Shown here one piece after another: positions 8,313 to 16,540 of a stretch of DNA of 36,996 nt (position 1 is the stretch's first letter; each line of letters begins with the position of its first letter). This DNA comes from an uncultured Bacillota bacterium. GTDB lineage: Bacteria > Bacillota_I > Bacilli_A > RF39 > UBA660. The stretch covers positions 1 to 36,996 of the forward strand of contig CAMBIR010000015.1 in assembly GCA_945867665.1 (NCBI GenBank), given 5' to 3'. A program made the translations under genes and the position numbers. The notes beneath the pieces were generated by a model. It was not told where the DNA came from, did no database searches, and saw only the letters and a list, made by a program, of their open reading frames with translations.

Positions 8313-9494
8313 CTATTTTTTTAATAGATGATATGTATCTGTTGCAATCATTAATTCTTCATTCGTTGGGATTACAAACAATCTAGTTGTAGAGTCTTTG
8401 GCGGATATTTCTACAGTTTCTCCTCTTGTATTATTTTTTTCTTCATCTAATTTTATGCCAAGGCAAGATAATTGGGATACGATTGCCCTTCTTGCTGGAA
8501 TAGCGTTTTCTCCTAGTCCAGCAGTAAAGCAAATAGCATCTACTCCACCTAATTCTACATAGTACATTGCAATATAATTAACAACAGTTCTAACGTATTT
8601 ATTGAATGCTAAAATACATTTTTCATCGCCTGCTTCTACTCCTGCGTAAACATCTCTAAAGTCACTATATTTTTCAGTTAGTCCTAAAAATCCTGATTTT
8701 TTGTTTAAATCATTAACGACTTCATCAGCAGTTTTATTTTCTTTTTTGGCAATAAATGGGATGATGGATGGATCAATGTCTCCACTGCGTGTTCCCATCA
8801 TAATTCCTGGTAATGGAGTGAATCCCATAGATGTATCTACGCATTTTCCATCTTTAACAGCAGATAAGCTTCCACCGCTTCCTAAGTGGCAAATGATTGC
8901 TTTATAGTGCTCACGTCCTAATAATTTAGGAATTTGCTTGCTAATATAACAATGGCTTGTTCCATGGAATCCATATTTTCTTACTTTATATTTTTCATAC
9001 CATTCATAAGGAACGGGATACATATAGGATACTTCATCCATAGTTTGGTGGAAAGCTGTATCAAAAACACCTACCATTGGAACATTTGGTAATACTTCCC
9101 TAGCGGCTTCTATTCCTAAAATATTGGCTGGATTATGAAGGGGTGCTAAGTCAGAGAATTTTCTTAAATCTTCTACAACTTCATCAGTAATGATAACTGA
9201 CTTATCATATTTATCAGCGCCATGTACTAGACGATGTCCAATAGCACCTATTTCATCTAGAGACTTAATAATTCCTTTTGTTACTAAACGATCTAAAAGA
9301 ATTTTTACCGCAACGGTATGGTTTGGCATTTCTACTTCTTCATAGATTTTTTCCCCATGATATTTAATGGTATAGAAACTTCCTTTAATTGTTACTCTTT
9401 CAAAAAGTCCTGATGCAATTAGTTCATTATTTTTCATATCAAATAAACTGAATTTTAGAGAACTACTTCCTGTATTGATTGACATTATTTTCAT
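8313..9494 (-). CDS. ackA: Acetate kinase (paralog 1)
   Basis: A 393-residue acetate kinase that makes ATP and acetate from acetyl phosphate in the fermentative Pta-AckA route. All family landmarks are present: NTGSSSLKF (7-15), GHRLVHG with Arg88, PLHNPAN with His120, FDTAFH with Asp145, RKYGFHGTSH with His177, MMGTRSGDID with Arg236, FTAGLGEN, and the Glu of NEELMIATDTYHL near the C-terminus. It has its own TTGCTC-17-TATAAT promoter and an AAGAGG ribosome site. It is probably cotranscribed with nrnA. A second acetate kinase lies just upstream in the same direction, so these look like a tandem duplicate; no phosphotransacetylase gene is nearby. Confidence 0.93.
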   Translation of the reverse strand: MKIMSINTGSSSLKFSLFDMKNNELIASGLFERVTIKGSFYTIKYHGEKIYEEVEMPNHTVAVKILLDRLVTKGIIKSLDEIGAIGHRLVHGADKYDKSVIITDEVVEDLRKFSDLAPLHNPANILGIEAAREVLPNVPMVGVFDTAFHQTMDEVSYMYPVPYEWYEKYKVRKYGFHGTSHCYISKQIPKLLGREHYKAIICHLGSGGSLSAVKDGKCVDTSMGFTPLPGIMMGTRSGDIDPSIIPFIAKKENKTADEVVNDLNKKSGFLGLTEKYSDFRDVYAGVEAGDEKCILAFNKYVRTVVNYIAMYYVELGGVDAICFTAGLGENAIPARRAIVSQLSCLGIKLDEEKNNTRGETVEISAKDSTTRLFVIPTNEELMIATDTYHLLKK

Positions 9495-9518
9495 TATATT
9501 ACCTCTTTTCTATTACAT

Positions 9519-9547
9519 ATTATACTATTTTTTTATCTTTAGAGCAA
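9519..9547 (-). promoter_or_regulatory. Promoter of ackA paralog 1, TTGCTC-17-TATAAT
   Basis: On the minus strand TTGCTC (9542-9547) and TATAAT (9519-9524) are spaced by 17 bases, about 25 bases upstream of the start codon. Confidence 0.7.
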
Positions 9548-9591
9548 GGATAGAATAAGTTATTATTTAAGTAAAATACTTTTGAAGATCC

Positions 9592-9631
9592 TTTCTTTCT
9601 AGAAAGAAAAAAGAAGAGATTTATTTTCTCT
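9592..9631 (-). terminator. Weak hairpins after ackA paralog 2
   Basis: Two small structures lie just past the stop at 9645: AGAGA/TCTCT (9615-9631) followed on the minus strand by a T-rich run, and the perfect 18-bp palindrome TTTCTTTCTAGAAAGAAA (9592-9609). Together they may terminate or attenuate the upstream kinase transcript. The stems are short, so this is tentative. Confidence 0.4.
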
Positions 9632-9644
9632 ACTTTTATCTATA

Positions 9645-10850
9645 TTAATTTTTTAATTCTTCTACTGCTAGAGCATAAGTATCTCTTGCAATCATTAATT
9701 CTTCGTCAGTTGGAATGACATAGCAATCAATTTTAGAATCTTTTGTTGTAATTTTTCCTTCTTTGCCTTTTCTGGTCATCATCTCTTCGTTAACTGGTTC
9801 ATCTAATTTGATTCCTAAGACTTTTAATTTTAATAAGGTTTCTCTTCTAATGATTGGGTCATTTTCTCCACCACCAGCCGTAAAGACGATGCCATCTACT
9901 TTACCTTCTAATTTGACATAGTATTTAGCAATGTATTCTGATATTCTATCTGTATACATTTCAAATGCTAATAATACTTTTTCTTCTCTAGCTTCATAAG
10001 CTCTATCAAGGTCTCTTAAATCACTCATTCCAGCGATTCCTTCTAGTCCGCTTTCTTTATTTAAGATTTCATTAATTTTTTTAGTTGACAAGCCTGTTTT
10101 GTTACTGATATATTCGATGATGGTATGATCAATATCCCCACAACGGGTTCCCATCATAATTCCTGCATTAGGGGTAAAGCCCATAGAAGTATCAATACAG
10201 TATCCTTCTTTAATAGCACTGATACTAGCTCCATTTCCAATATGACAAATAATTAAGTTAGGTTTTGGATTTTTTAGTATTTTTTTCATTTTTTCAGTAA
10301 TATACTTATGGCTTAGGCCATGAAATCCATATTTTCTAACATCATATTTGATATACCATTCATAAGGAATTGGGTAAAGGTATGTGGTATCTTTCATGGT
10401 TTGATGGAAGGCAGTATCAAAGCAAGCAACATTAATTGATGCGGGAATAGCCTCCATGAAAGCTGTAGCACCTACTAGATTGGCAGGGTTATGTAAAGGA
10501 GCAAGAGAAGAGATTTCTCCTATTTCTTTCATCACTCTTTTCGTTAAGATAACACTTTTAGAATATTTATTTCCACCATGAACTACACGATGCCCAACGG
10601 CTTTAATGCTATCTAGACTATCAATGACTTTATTTTCTACTAATTCTTTTAAAAGGATTTGAACAGCATCACTATGATCATTAATTTCGGCTTCTTTTTC
10701 AATCTTTTCTTCACCGATACGAATGCTGTAATGGCTATCACTTAAGCCTATTCTTTCAATATTTCCTTTCATTAATAATTTTTCTTCAGGCATTTCATAT
10801 AAACGAAACTTTAGGGTTGAACTACCAGCATTTACTGATAATATTTTCAT
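9645..10850 (-). CDS. ackA: Acetate kinase (paralog 2)
   Basis: About 400 residues and clearly related along its length to the kinase at 8313-9494. It keeps NAGSSTLKF, GHRVVHG (Arg near 88), PLHNPAN, FDTAFH, RKYGFHGLSH, MMGTRCGDID and NEELMIARDTYAL-type C-terminal residues (here TDEELMIARDTYAL), so it should be active. Differences are GGGEN instead of GLGEN and TRCGD instead of TRSGD. The second of two adjacent ATGs (10850) is preferred because GAGG then lies seven bases away and the protein aligns with MKIMSINTG of the paralog. It has its own promoter at 10875-10902, so the copies can be regulated separately. Propionate or butyrate specificity cannot be excluded by eye. Confidence 0.9.
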   Translation of the reverse strand: MKILSVNAGSSTLKFRLYEMPEEKLLMKGNIERIGLSDSHYSIRIGEEKIEKEAEINDHSDAVQILLKELVENKVIDSLDSIKAVGHRVVHGGNKYSKSVILTKRVMKEIGEISSLAPLHNPANLVGATAFMEAIPASINVACFDTAFHQTMKDTTYLYPIPYEWYIKYDVRKYGFHGLSHKYITEKMKKILKNPKPNLIICHIGNGASISAIKEGYCIDTSMGFTPNAGIMMGTRCGDIDHTIIEYISNKTGLSTKKINEILNKESGLEGIAGMSDLRDLDRAYEAREEKVLLAFEMYTDRISEYIAKYYVKLEGKVDGIVFTAGGGENDPIIRRETLLKLKVLGIKLDEPVNEEMMTRKGKEGKITTKDSKIDCYVIPTDEELMIARDTYALAVEELKN

Positions 10851-10874
10851 CATTCCACCTCTTTCTTTAAACGT

Positions 10875-10902
10875 ATTATAACATAAGTCTTTTTAAATAC
10901 AA
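10875..10902 (-). promoter_or_regulatory. Promoter of ackA paralog 2, TTGTAT-16-TATAAT
   Basis: On the minus strand TTGTAT (10897-10902) is followed after 16 bases by TATAAT (10875-10880), 25 bases upstream of the start. Confidence 0.65.
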
Positions 10903-10919
10903 CTAAATTTAGATGTTTT

Positions 10920-12245
10920 TTATCTATTTTTCTCTTTATTGACATGTGTTTTTATTATTTTAATGATAAGAATCATACTGATTAATATAATAAAAGTGAT
11001 AATTGGAAGTATTTTACTATCTGTATTTAAGAGTTTACTGGTTAATTCTTCTTGTTCTTTTTTGATATTGATTTGATAAGTTGTAGTAGTTTTATCTTCG
11101 GCAGTTACAATAATTTTGATTTGGCTATGATTTTTTAGATTTTCATTGCCAATAATTTTATATTTTGCTAAGTCATTATTAGGAATTACTTGAATATCTA
11201 GTTTGTTTTCTTTTTGAATTTCTAGTTGATACTTATATTTTTTTGGAGAAAAAGATAGGACATAATTTTTGATGATGATACTTTTTAGAGTGCTATCGTT
11301 TGATAATTTCTTTTTTCTTATAATATGAATTAAGTAAATACTTTTCGTTCCATCTTCAGCAGTTACAATAATTTTAATTTCATTATTTCCTACTTCTAGT
11401 TTATCTTTTTTCTCTATTTCTACTTTGGATATAGAATTGTTAGGAATTGCTTCTATATTTAAGTTTTCTTCTTTATTTTCTTGTGTTAAGTCATAGTAGT
11501 ATTTATTTTTTTCTAAAGTGATTTGATGATGATTGATGATAAGTTTTTTTAGCGTAGCATCATTATTTTTGGAGATATTTTTTATTTTTCTTGTAATATA
11601 AATTGTATATTCTTTAATGTGTCCTCTTGGACTTGTTACTTTAATTAGAAATTTATTTACTCCATAATCTAGAGAGTGACTACCAATATCTCCTTCTACT
11701 TTAGCAGATAAGTCTTTTGGGGTTGCTTCTATTTCTACTTGATTATTTTCTGTATTTACATAATAGGTTGTAATATTTTCTTGAAATTTAGGTGTTATTG
11801 TTTCATTTTTGATGGTTAAAGTACTTAAATTGTTGTTATCTGAGATAATCTTTATTTTACTAGAGATAAAATCTAGGGAAGTATTTTTTAATTCTAAATT
11901 ACTTTCTTCTACTTCTTTTAAGGTAATGGAATATTCTTTTCCTACTTCAGCTTGGTTATTTACTTTTAAATATAATTTGGCATCTAATGGGGTATTTTTT
12001 TTAATGTTTCCTAGCGTAAAACCAAGATTAGACTGATAGTAGGAAGTCCATGGGGAGGTAGGCACTATTTTTTGGTAAGTGAGTCCACCCTCAAGCTCTA
12101 ATTTGGCACGAAGGCCATTGATTTCATTTTCTTTTAAGGTACAGATTACTTCTTCGTTAGATGAGGCGATATTGGGACAATCTAGAGAAAGGGCTAAGAC
12201 AGAGGTTGGAAAAAGGAGAATTAAAATAATTAAGATTTTTTTCAT
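10920..12245 (-). CDS. Surface protein with three cadherin-like beta-sandwich repeats
   Basis: A 441-residue protein. A signal peptide (MKKILIILILLFPTSVLA) is followed by an N-terminal domain with two Cys (DCPN...VICTL) and three repeats of about 85 residues. Each repeat has the pattern LxxLxI..., YxYxL, I..IPNN, and ends in KIIVTAEDGTKSIYLIHI-like strands, typical of the bacterial cadherin-like beta-sandwich repeat family. A C-terminal membrane helix (ILPIITFIILISMILIIKII) followed by a basic tail anchors it with the repeats outside the cell. Its ATG overlaps the TGA of the upstream gene by four bases (ATGA), so translation is probably coupled. It is the last gene of a four-gene operon. Binding partner unknown. 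Confidence 0.75.
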   Translation of the reverse strand: MKKILIILILLFPTSVLALSLDCPNIASSNEEVICTLKENEINGLRAKLELEGGLTYQKIVPTSPWTSYYQSNLGFTLGNIKKNTPLDAKLYLKVNNQAEVGKEYSITLKEVEESNLELKNTSLDFISSKIKIISDNNNLSTLTIKNETITPKFQENITTYYVNTENNQVEIEATPKDLSAKVEGDIGSHSLDYGVNKFLIKVTSPRGHIKEYTIYITRKIKNISKNNDATLKKLIINHHQITLEKNKYYYDLTQENKEENLNIEAIPNNSISKVEIEKKDKLEVGNNEIKIIVTAEDGTKSIYLIHIIRKKKLSNDSTLKSIIIKNYVLSFSPKKYKYQLEIQKENKLDIQVIPNNDLAKYKIIGNENLKNHSQIKIIVTAEDKTTTTYQINIKKEQEELTSKLLNTDSKILPIITFIILISMILIIKIIKTHVNKEKNR

Positions 12246-13741
12246 GATTTTGCCTCCTTAATTAGGACAAGATAATCAGCTTTACCACAAGTGTAGTTTT
12301 CTTCTCGAAATTGATAATTATTTTCTACGGTGATATTTACTTGGCCTATAGCTAGAGGGTGGACGATTAGTTTGGTACCTTGAATTTCACAGGTTGCTTT
12401 ACTTTCATCTTGGCTTTTGCAAGTTAGTGTTCCTAAATTTTTTCCTGAGACATTGGTTTGTAAATCACTACCTATTGTTGTGATGCCTCCAATTTCAGGG
12501 ATAGAAATTTGGTAGGTATCGATTGTTACAATATTACTTTGGTAGCCATGGCCTTCTTTAACGGTTAAGGTTGCTCTGCCTGGGGTTGATCCCATTTGAA
12601 TTTTTAGCATATTTCTTCCATTATATACTTGCATCTTTGCACTGGCAATAACATTATTATCACTAATATCAAAAGAATATGGTCCGCTATTCATTGCACT
12701 TACGGTAATTAATTGAGCATTTCCTGGGGTTGAACAAAGATATTTAGGCATAACATTTAGATAAACGGACATTACATCTAAATAGAAAATTTGGCTACCA
12801 TATTTTTTAGAAGTAACTGTAATATTGGTACTTCCTTGAGATTTTTGTTTGAGGATTAATTTTTTATCTTTAATTTCACAATCAGCAATTTCTGTTTTTT
12901 CTGGCGTGCAAGTAATATCTTGATAATCTACCGCTTTAATTCCTATTTCTAAATTATCTCCTCCGATATAAGCGATGCCTTCTTTTTTAGATAGTTGAAT
13001 AGTGTTATCCACTTTTATTTCGACTTCACTTGTCTGTTTTTTATCTGGTGTAGTAAGGATGATTTTTGTTGTCCCTTCTTTTTTTCCTGTTACTTTACCT
13101 GTTGCATCTACTTCGGCAATGGTAGGGTCAAGACTTGTCCAAATGAGATTGGTATTTTTGCCGATAGATGGTTCTATTTGATAGATAATTCTTGTTATCT
13201 CAGAAGTTTGTAAGAGATAGTTTTTTTCTTTTGGAGTTAGAGATTGATAATCACTATTGATTGTTTTATCTAAAAGAACGAGGTCATTGATATGGACTTC
13301 TTTGTCGTCATTGATATCAAATGTATCTAGGGAAAGATTATCTTTTTGAATGAGATATTCGCCAAATAAATTTAAGTCTTCTTGGTTAACAAGGCCATCT
13401 TCATTAATATCTCCTTTGATGATATTGGTATAAGTGGCAACGACTTTTTTATCTTTATTATAAAGTAGCGTCTTACTTCTATTTGGGATATAGCCATCAG
13501 TTAGTTCATGATTACTATCATCTACTACTTTTAGGGTACAATTTTCTAAATCAAAATACTGATAAAATAGAGAAATATTGGTATTGGGAGAAATTTCTGT
13601 AATATTGCTATCTTTAATTTTATACCGATCACTTTTGATAGAATATTCTGTATCAAGAGAGAATGTTGTATAAAATGAGATGATTATTACAACAAATAAA
13701 ATTCCTCCTATAATACTTAAAATTAAATTTCTTTTTTTCAT
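12242..13741 (-). CDS. Membrane-anchored protein with dockerin-like repeats and Big2-type domains
   Basis: A 499-residue protein. A membrane helix (about 6-23) is followed by a small domain, then two calcium-loop motifs DINEDGLVNQED (111-122) and DINDDKEVHIND (142-153) arranged as in a type I dockerin. Next comes a Big2-like domain (TSLDPTIAEVDATGKVTGKKEG) and further beta-rich repeats with paired Cys (CTPEKTEIADCEI; CKSQDESKATCEI). Dockerins bind cohesins; no cohesin is in this window, so the partner is unknown, although the next gene encodes a cadherin-like surface protein with overlapping stop/start. AAGGAG precedes the ATG. Likely role: part of a cell-surface assembly encoded with its operon neighbours. 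Confidence 0.7.
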   Translation of the reverse strand: MKKRNLILSIIGGILFVVIIISFYTTFSLDTEYSIKSDRYKIKDSNITEISPNTNISLFYQYFDLENCTLKVVDDSNHELTDGYIPNRSKTLLYNKDKKVVATYTNIIKGDINEDGLVNQEDLNLFGEYLIQKDNLSLDTFDINDDKEVHINDLVLLDKTINSDYQSLTPKEKNYLLQTSEITRIIYQIEPSIGKNTNLIWTSLDPTIAEVDATGKVTGKKEGTTKIILTTPDKKQTSEVEIKVDNTIQLSKKEGIAYIGGDNLEIGIKAVDYQDITCTPEKTEIADCEIKDKKLILKQKSQGSTNITVTSKKYGSQIFYLDVMSVYLNVMPKYLCSTPGNAQLITVSAMNSGPYSFDISDNNVIASAKMQVYNGRNMLKIQMGSTPGRATLTVKEGHGYQSNIVTIDTYQISIPEIGGITTIGSDLQTNVSGKNLGTLTCKSQDESKATCEIQGTKLIVHPLAIGQVNITVENNYQFREENYTCGKADYLVLIKEAKS

Positions 13742-13774
13742 TTTTTGCTCCTTATTTTTTTCTTATCAATTTTC

Positions 13775-14839
13775 TTATTTTAAGAACCAAACTAGAATAA
13801 AACTAAAGATAATTATGATTATAAGAATGATTAAAAGAGTAAGATTAGTAAAACCTAGAGAAGAATTTGGTGTTTTCTTTAGTACTCTTACATTTTTTTC
13901 AGTCTTTTCTTTTTCTGGCATTTTCTCTTCAAATTTTCTTATTTTCTCGTATTGGCCGATGATTTCTTTTCCTATTTCAGGAAATGTCCTTTTATCATTC
14001 TGATAATATATTTTTAAGTGTTCTAAGTCGGAATCTGGAAAAGAAGGGTTTCCTTTAAAAAGTTTGTCAATTAAATAATCAATTTGTTCAGATTTTGATT
14101 TATCTAAAAGAGATAATTTTTCTTGAATTTGAGAAGATAATTCAGGAAATGTTGTTGTGATTGCTTTAGTGCTAAGTCCTAAATATTGTTCTCTATCTGG
14201 AAATAACATTTGTTGTAAGATAAAGGGCTCAAAATTCTCTACTAAATCTTGTTTGGTAAATAAATCATCAGAAGAGATGAATAATAATTTTTGATTGACA
14301 AGATGAAACAAATTGGGATGAAGATATAATAATCTTCGAAATGTTTTTTTGGTTACTTTTTGATGATTTCTATTGGCTTGGTTGATTTGTTTTTGGATTA
14401 AGTCTGTATCATCTACTGGAATTTCTTTGGGACGATTGGGATAATGATATAATTTAATGATTCCTGATTTATCTAATTCTTTTAACTTCTCATAGACATT
14501 TTCTATTTTTTCTTCTGAATCTATATTTACAGAAACATCAGAGACAAATTCTGAAAAACCTGTATGAATGTCTTTAAATGATAAGCTGGGTACTGTATAG
14601 ATTGAAGAAGAATTATTAAACATTTTAGCAAATGCACCAGGTATTCTTTCCACAACTTGCCATGGCTCATTATCATTATTTCGAAATAAAGTGTAAGTTA
14701 AATCATCTCCACACCTTCCTGAAAAAATAATCGCTAATTCTTTATTTTTTGTTGCGTAAACAAAGTTTCCATGAGTCGATTGGTGAGGAAGTAGTTTTGT
14801 TAAATCACTTTGGCTACTGCCATGATATAATGTTTGCAT
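13775..14839 (-). CDS. Tail-anchored protein with N-terminal LYHGS domain (possible ADP-ribosyltransferase fold)
   Basis: About 354 residues from the preferred ATG at 14839, which has AGGGGTG upstream. The longer frame reaching 14917 would overlap the preceding gene and lacks a ribosome site. The N-terminus reads MQTLYHGSSQ, then PHQSTHGNFVYATKNKELAIIF, resembling proteins that begin LYHGS and continue VYAT, which I associate with ADP-ribosyltransferase-like folds; this is weak, by-eye evidence. A helical charged middle part follows, and the last 25 residues are a single strongly hydrophobic helix with a short basic end, so the protein is probably tail-anchored with its bulk in the cytoplasm. 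It is the second gene of the four-gene operon, 19 bases after the first. Confidence 0.55.
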   Translation of the reverse strand: MQTLYHGSSQSDLTKLLPHQSTHGNFVYATKNKELAIIFSGRCGDDLTYTLFRNNDNEPWQVVERIPGAFAKMFNNSSSIYTVPSLSFKDIHTGFSEFVSDVSVNIDSEEKIENVYEKLKELDKSGIIKLYHYPNRPKEIPVDDTDLIQKQINQANRNHQKVTKKTFRRLLYLHPNLFHLVNQKLLFISSDDLFTKQDLVENFEPFILQQMLFPDREQYLGLSTKAITTTFPELSSQIQEKLSLLDKSKSEQIDYLIDKLFKGNPSFPDSDLEHLKIYYQNDKRTFPEIGKEIIGQYEKIRKFEEKMPEKEKTEKNVRVLKKTPNSSLGFTNLTLLIILIIIIIFSFILVWFLK

Positions 14840-14858
14840 ATAGACACCCCTTTTAAAA

Positions 14859-15938
14859 TTATTTTTTTGAATTGTGTTTTGGAGATAATTCTTCGAAAGT
14901 AAAGTAGTCAAATTCATCTCCTATACGGATTCCCTTATTTTTGGCTATTAATTGCATCAAATCATATCGATCTGGAATTTGTAAAAAATGGAGATTCTTT
15001 GGACTGATTACTGTATTTATCATAACAAAATTACCCATATTATTTGTATTGGCATTGCTATCAACACTCTCTGTAAAAAATGCACTGAAGAAATTTAAAT
15101 TAGAATTTATAAAATCTTTTAAATTAAGAGCTTTTCCTTCTTTAATCGTTTCGAAATAAATATTTTTTGAGTCTAAAACATCTTTTATTGGAAAACTAAT
15201 AATACAATTTAAATTTGAAAAATAACCTTCAAGAACAATTTCTATATTCTTTTTTGTTTCTAAATCAAGATTATTTTCAAACTTACGATAAATAACTTTA
15301 CGATAATAATCCTTTTTGTTCTCTCCATAAGTCACTGGAATAGCATTACCATTTTCTTGTTTTAATATTCCTAAGAACAATCTCTCTGGTGCAAAATTGA
15401 TTGCATAACCGAATGAAGTTGCACCTGGGGAAGTAAAATACACCTCATCTACTCTACCACTTTGTTGCTTTGTATATTCACCAGTTATCCCTAACTTTTT
15501 TTCTAAAAAATTAAGTGCATCAAATAGAACTTCACTTTTATTTAATGGACTTCCTAGTCCATTTTTCTTAATTAAATTAACCATGCTACCATTGCAAGAA
15601 TGAGTAAATACTCCATCATTAAATATCCAATTTTTGAAGTCAAAATTTCCTTCAAGAGCATTTAGTTTTTCAAAAATTTCCTCATAATTACTATAAATAT
15701 TTTTATCACCACTTATTAGATAATATTTATAAATACGTCCTAATAGATAGCATAAATAATCTATATCGTTATTACTATCTTGGAGTAATTTTGATAAAAA
15801 TTTTTCATTAGATAATAAATACTGAATAGGTGGTGTATTGCCTAACAGTTCTTTTAAACTTTTTAAGTATTCAATTGCTTTTGAATTAATTATTTTCTCT
15901 TTAATAGAATTACTACTACTTTCCTTTATTTTATTCAT
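14859..15938 (-). CDS. Unknown cytoplasmic protein, possible ADP-ribosyltransferase-like fold
   Basis: A 359-residue soluble protein that I do not recognise with confidence. A helical N-terminal third (residues 1-110) is followed by FTHSCNGSMVNLIKKNGLG, then VYFTSPGATSFGYAINFAPERLF. The order His-containing strand, Gly-Leu turn, Tyr-containing strand with a following YA is reminiscent of ADP-ribosyltransferase-type domains, but the catalytic set cannot be assigned by eye. No signal peptide or membrane helix. AGGAG lies nine bases before the ATG, and an extended -10 promoter is just upstream. It is the first gene of the operon 14859-10920. Its neighbour also begins with an ART-like pattern, which is why both are flagged. 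Confidence 0.5.
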   Translation of the reverse strand: MNKIKESSSNSIKEKIINSKAIEYLKSLKELLGNTPPIQYLLSNEKFLSKLLQDSNNDIDYLCYLLGRIYKYYLISGDKNIYSNYEEIFEKLNALEGNFDFKNWIFNDGVFTHSCNGSMVNLIKKNGLGSPLNKSEVLFDALNFLEKKLGITGEYTKQQSGRVDEVYFTSPGATSFGYAINFAPERLFLGILKQENGNAIPVTYGENKKDYYRKVIYRKFENNLDLETKKNIEIVLEGYFSNLNCIISFPIKDVLDSKNIYFETIKEGKALNLKDFINSNLNFFSAFFTESVDSNANTNNMGNFVMINTVISPKNLHFLQIPDRYDLMQLIAKNKGIRIGDEFDYFTFEELSPKHNSKK

Positions 15939-15966
15939 TTTACTCTACTCCTTTTATTCTGATGTT

Positions 15967-15975
15967 ATTATATCA
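15967..15975 (-). promoter_or_regulatory. Extended -10 promoter of the four-gene operon
   Basis: On the minus strand TGATATAAT contains TATAAT (15967-15972) with the upstream TG of an extended -10. No good -35 is seen. It lies about 30 bases before the start at 15938. Confidence 0.5.
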
Positions 15976-15989
15976 CAAAGTTTTAAAAT

Positions 15990-16047
15990 AAAATACTTAT
16001 TCCTAACTTTAATCTTTATATAGATATAAAAAAAGAAGAAGTATTTT
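15990..16047. terminator. Terminator of the parC-NUDIX operon, copy 3 of the ~56-bp hairpin repeat
   Basis: AAAATACTT (15990-15998) pairs with AAGTATTTT (16039-16047), with ATCTTTATATAGAT folding inside. It starts about 15 bases after the NUDIX stop on the minus strand and ends in TATTTTATTTT. Arms and spacing match the structures at 1875-1930 and 7269-7324. Confidence 0.6.
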
Positions 16048-16062
16048 CCTCTTTTAATTATA

Positions 16063-16509
16063 TTAATTTAATTGATAGCCTAGTTTTTCTAGTTCAAGTA
16101 TGGTGATGGCGGATAAGTTTTTCTTTTTTAGTTTTTTTATTTCGTAAAAGTCTGCTCCTAGGGAGTCATCATTTTGGTTATCGAGTAAAATATTTTTTTT
16201 AAGGTTGTTTTGCGTTTCTATTATTTGGTAAAAGATGCCAATATGATGTACTAAAATTTTGGTATCTAAGTTGTAATTCCATGTTACTGTTGTGGAAGAT
16301 ACATCAAATAATTGATATTTAGTTACTTCTAGTCCTGTTTCTTCTTGAAATTCTCTTTTTAGGGTTTCTTCTGGTGTTTCGCCAAATTCAAATGATCCGC
16401 CTGGTAAATCTAATAAGCCGTCATAAGGGCCTGTTTTCTTTTTGATTAATAATATTTTTTCATTTTTTATAAATAGGCCATAACATCCTATGTGTTGATG
16501 TTCTTTCAT
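16063..16509 (-). CDS. NUDIX hydrolase
   Basis: A 148-residue hydrolase with a complete Nudix box, GGSFEFGETPEETLKREFQE followed by ETGL (about residues 37-60), fitting Gx5Ex7REUxEExGU. The glutamates bind the Mg2+ needed to cleave a nucleoside-diphosphate-linked substrate. The opening strands (GCYGLFIKNEKILLIKK) are the usual Nudix start. The substrate cannot be told; the short length fits MutT/NTP-pyrophosphatase or ADP-ribose-type members. AGGTG lies about six bases before the ATG, 31 bases after parC, so they are probably cotranscribed. Confidence 0.85.
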   Translation of the reverse strand: MKEHQHIGCYGLFIKNEKILLIKKKTGPYDGLLDLPGGSFEFGETPEETLKREFQEETGLEVTKYQLFDVSSTTVTWNYNLDTKILVHHIGIFYQIIETQNNLKKNILLDNQNDDSLGADFYEIKKLKKKNLSAITILELEKLGYQLN

Positions 16510-16540
16510 TTCTTCACCTACTTTCTTGAAAAAAGAAGGG

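Noticed and set aside
9592..9609. 18-bp palindrome TTTCTTTCTAGAAAGAAA as a regulator site
   Set aside because: Made of simple purine/pyrimidine runs and located between genes after a stop; kept only as part of a weak terminator.
14840..14917. Longer N-terminus for the LYHGS protein
   Set aside because: It would overlap the upstream gene by 59 bases and has no ribosome site, whereas ATG 14839 has AGGGGTG and begins the recognisable domain.
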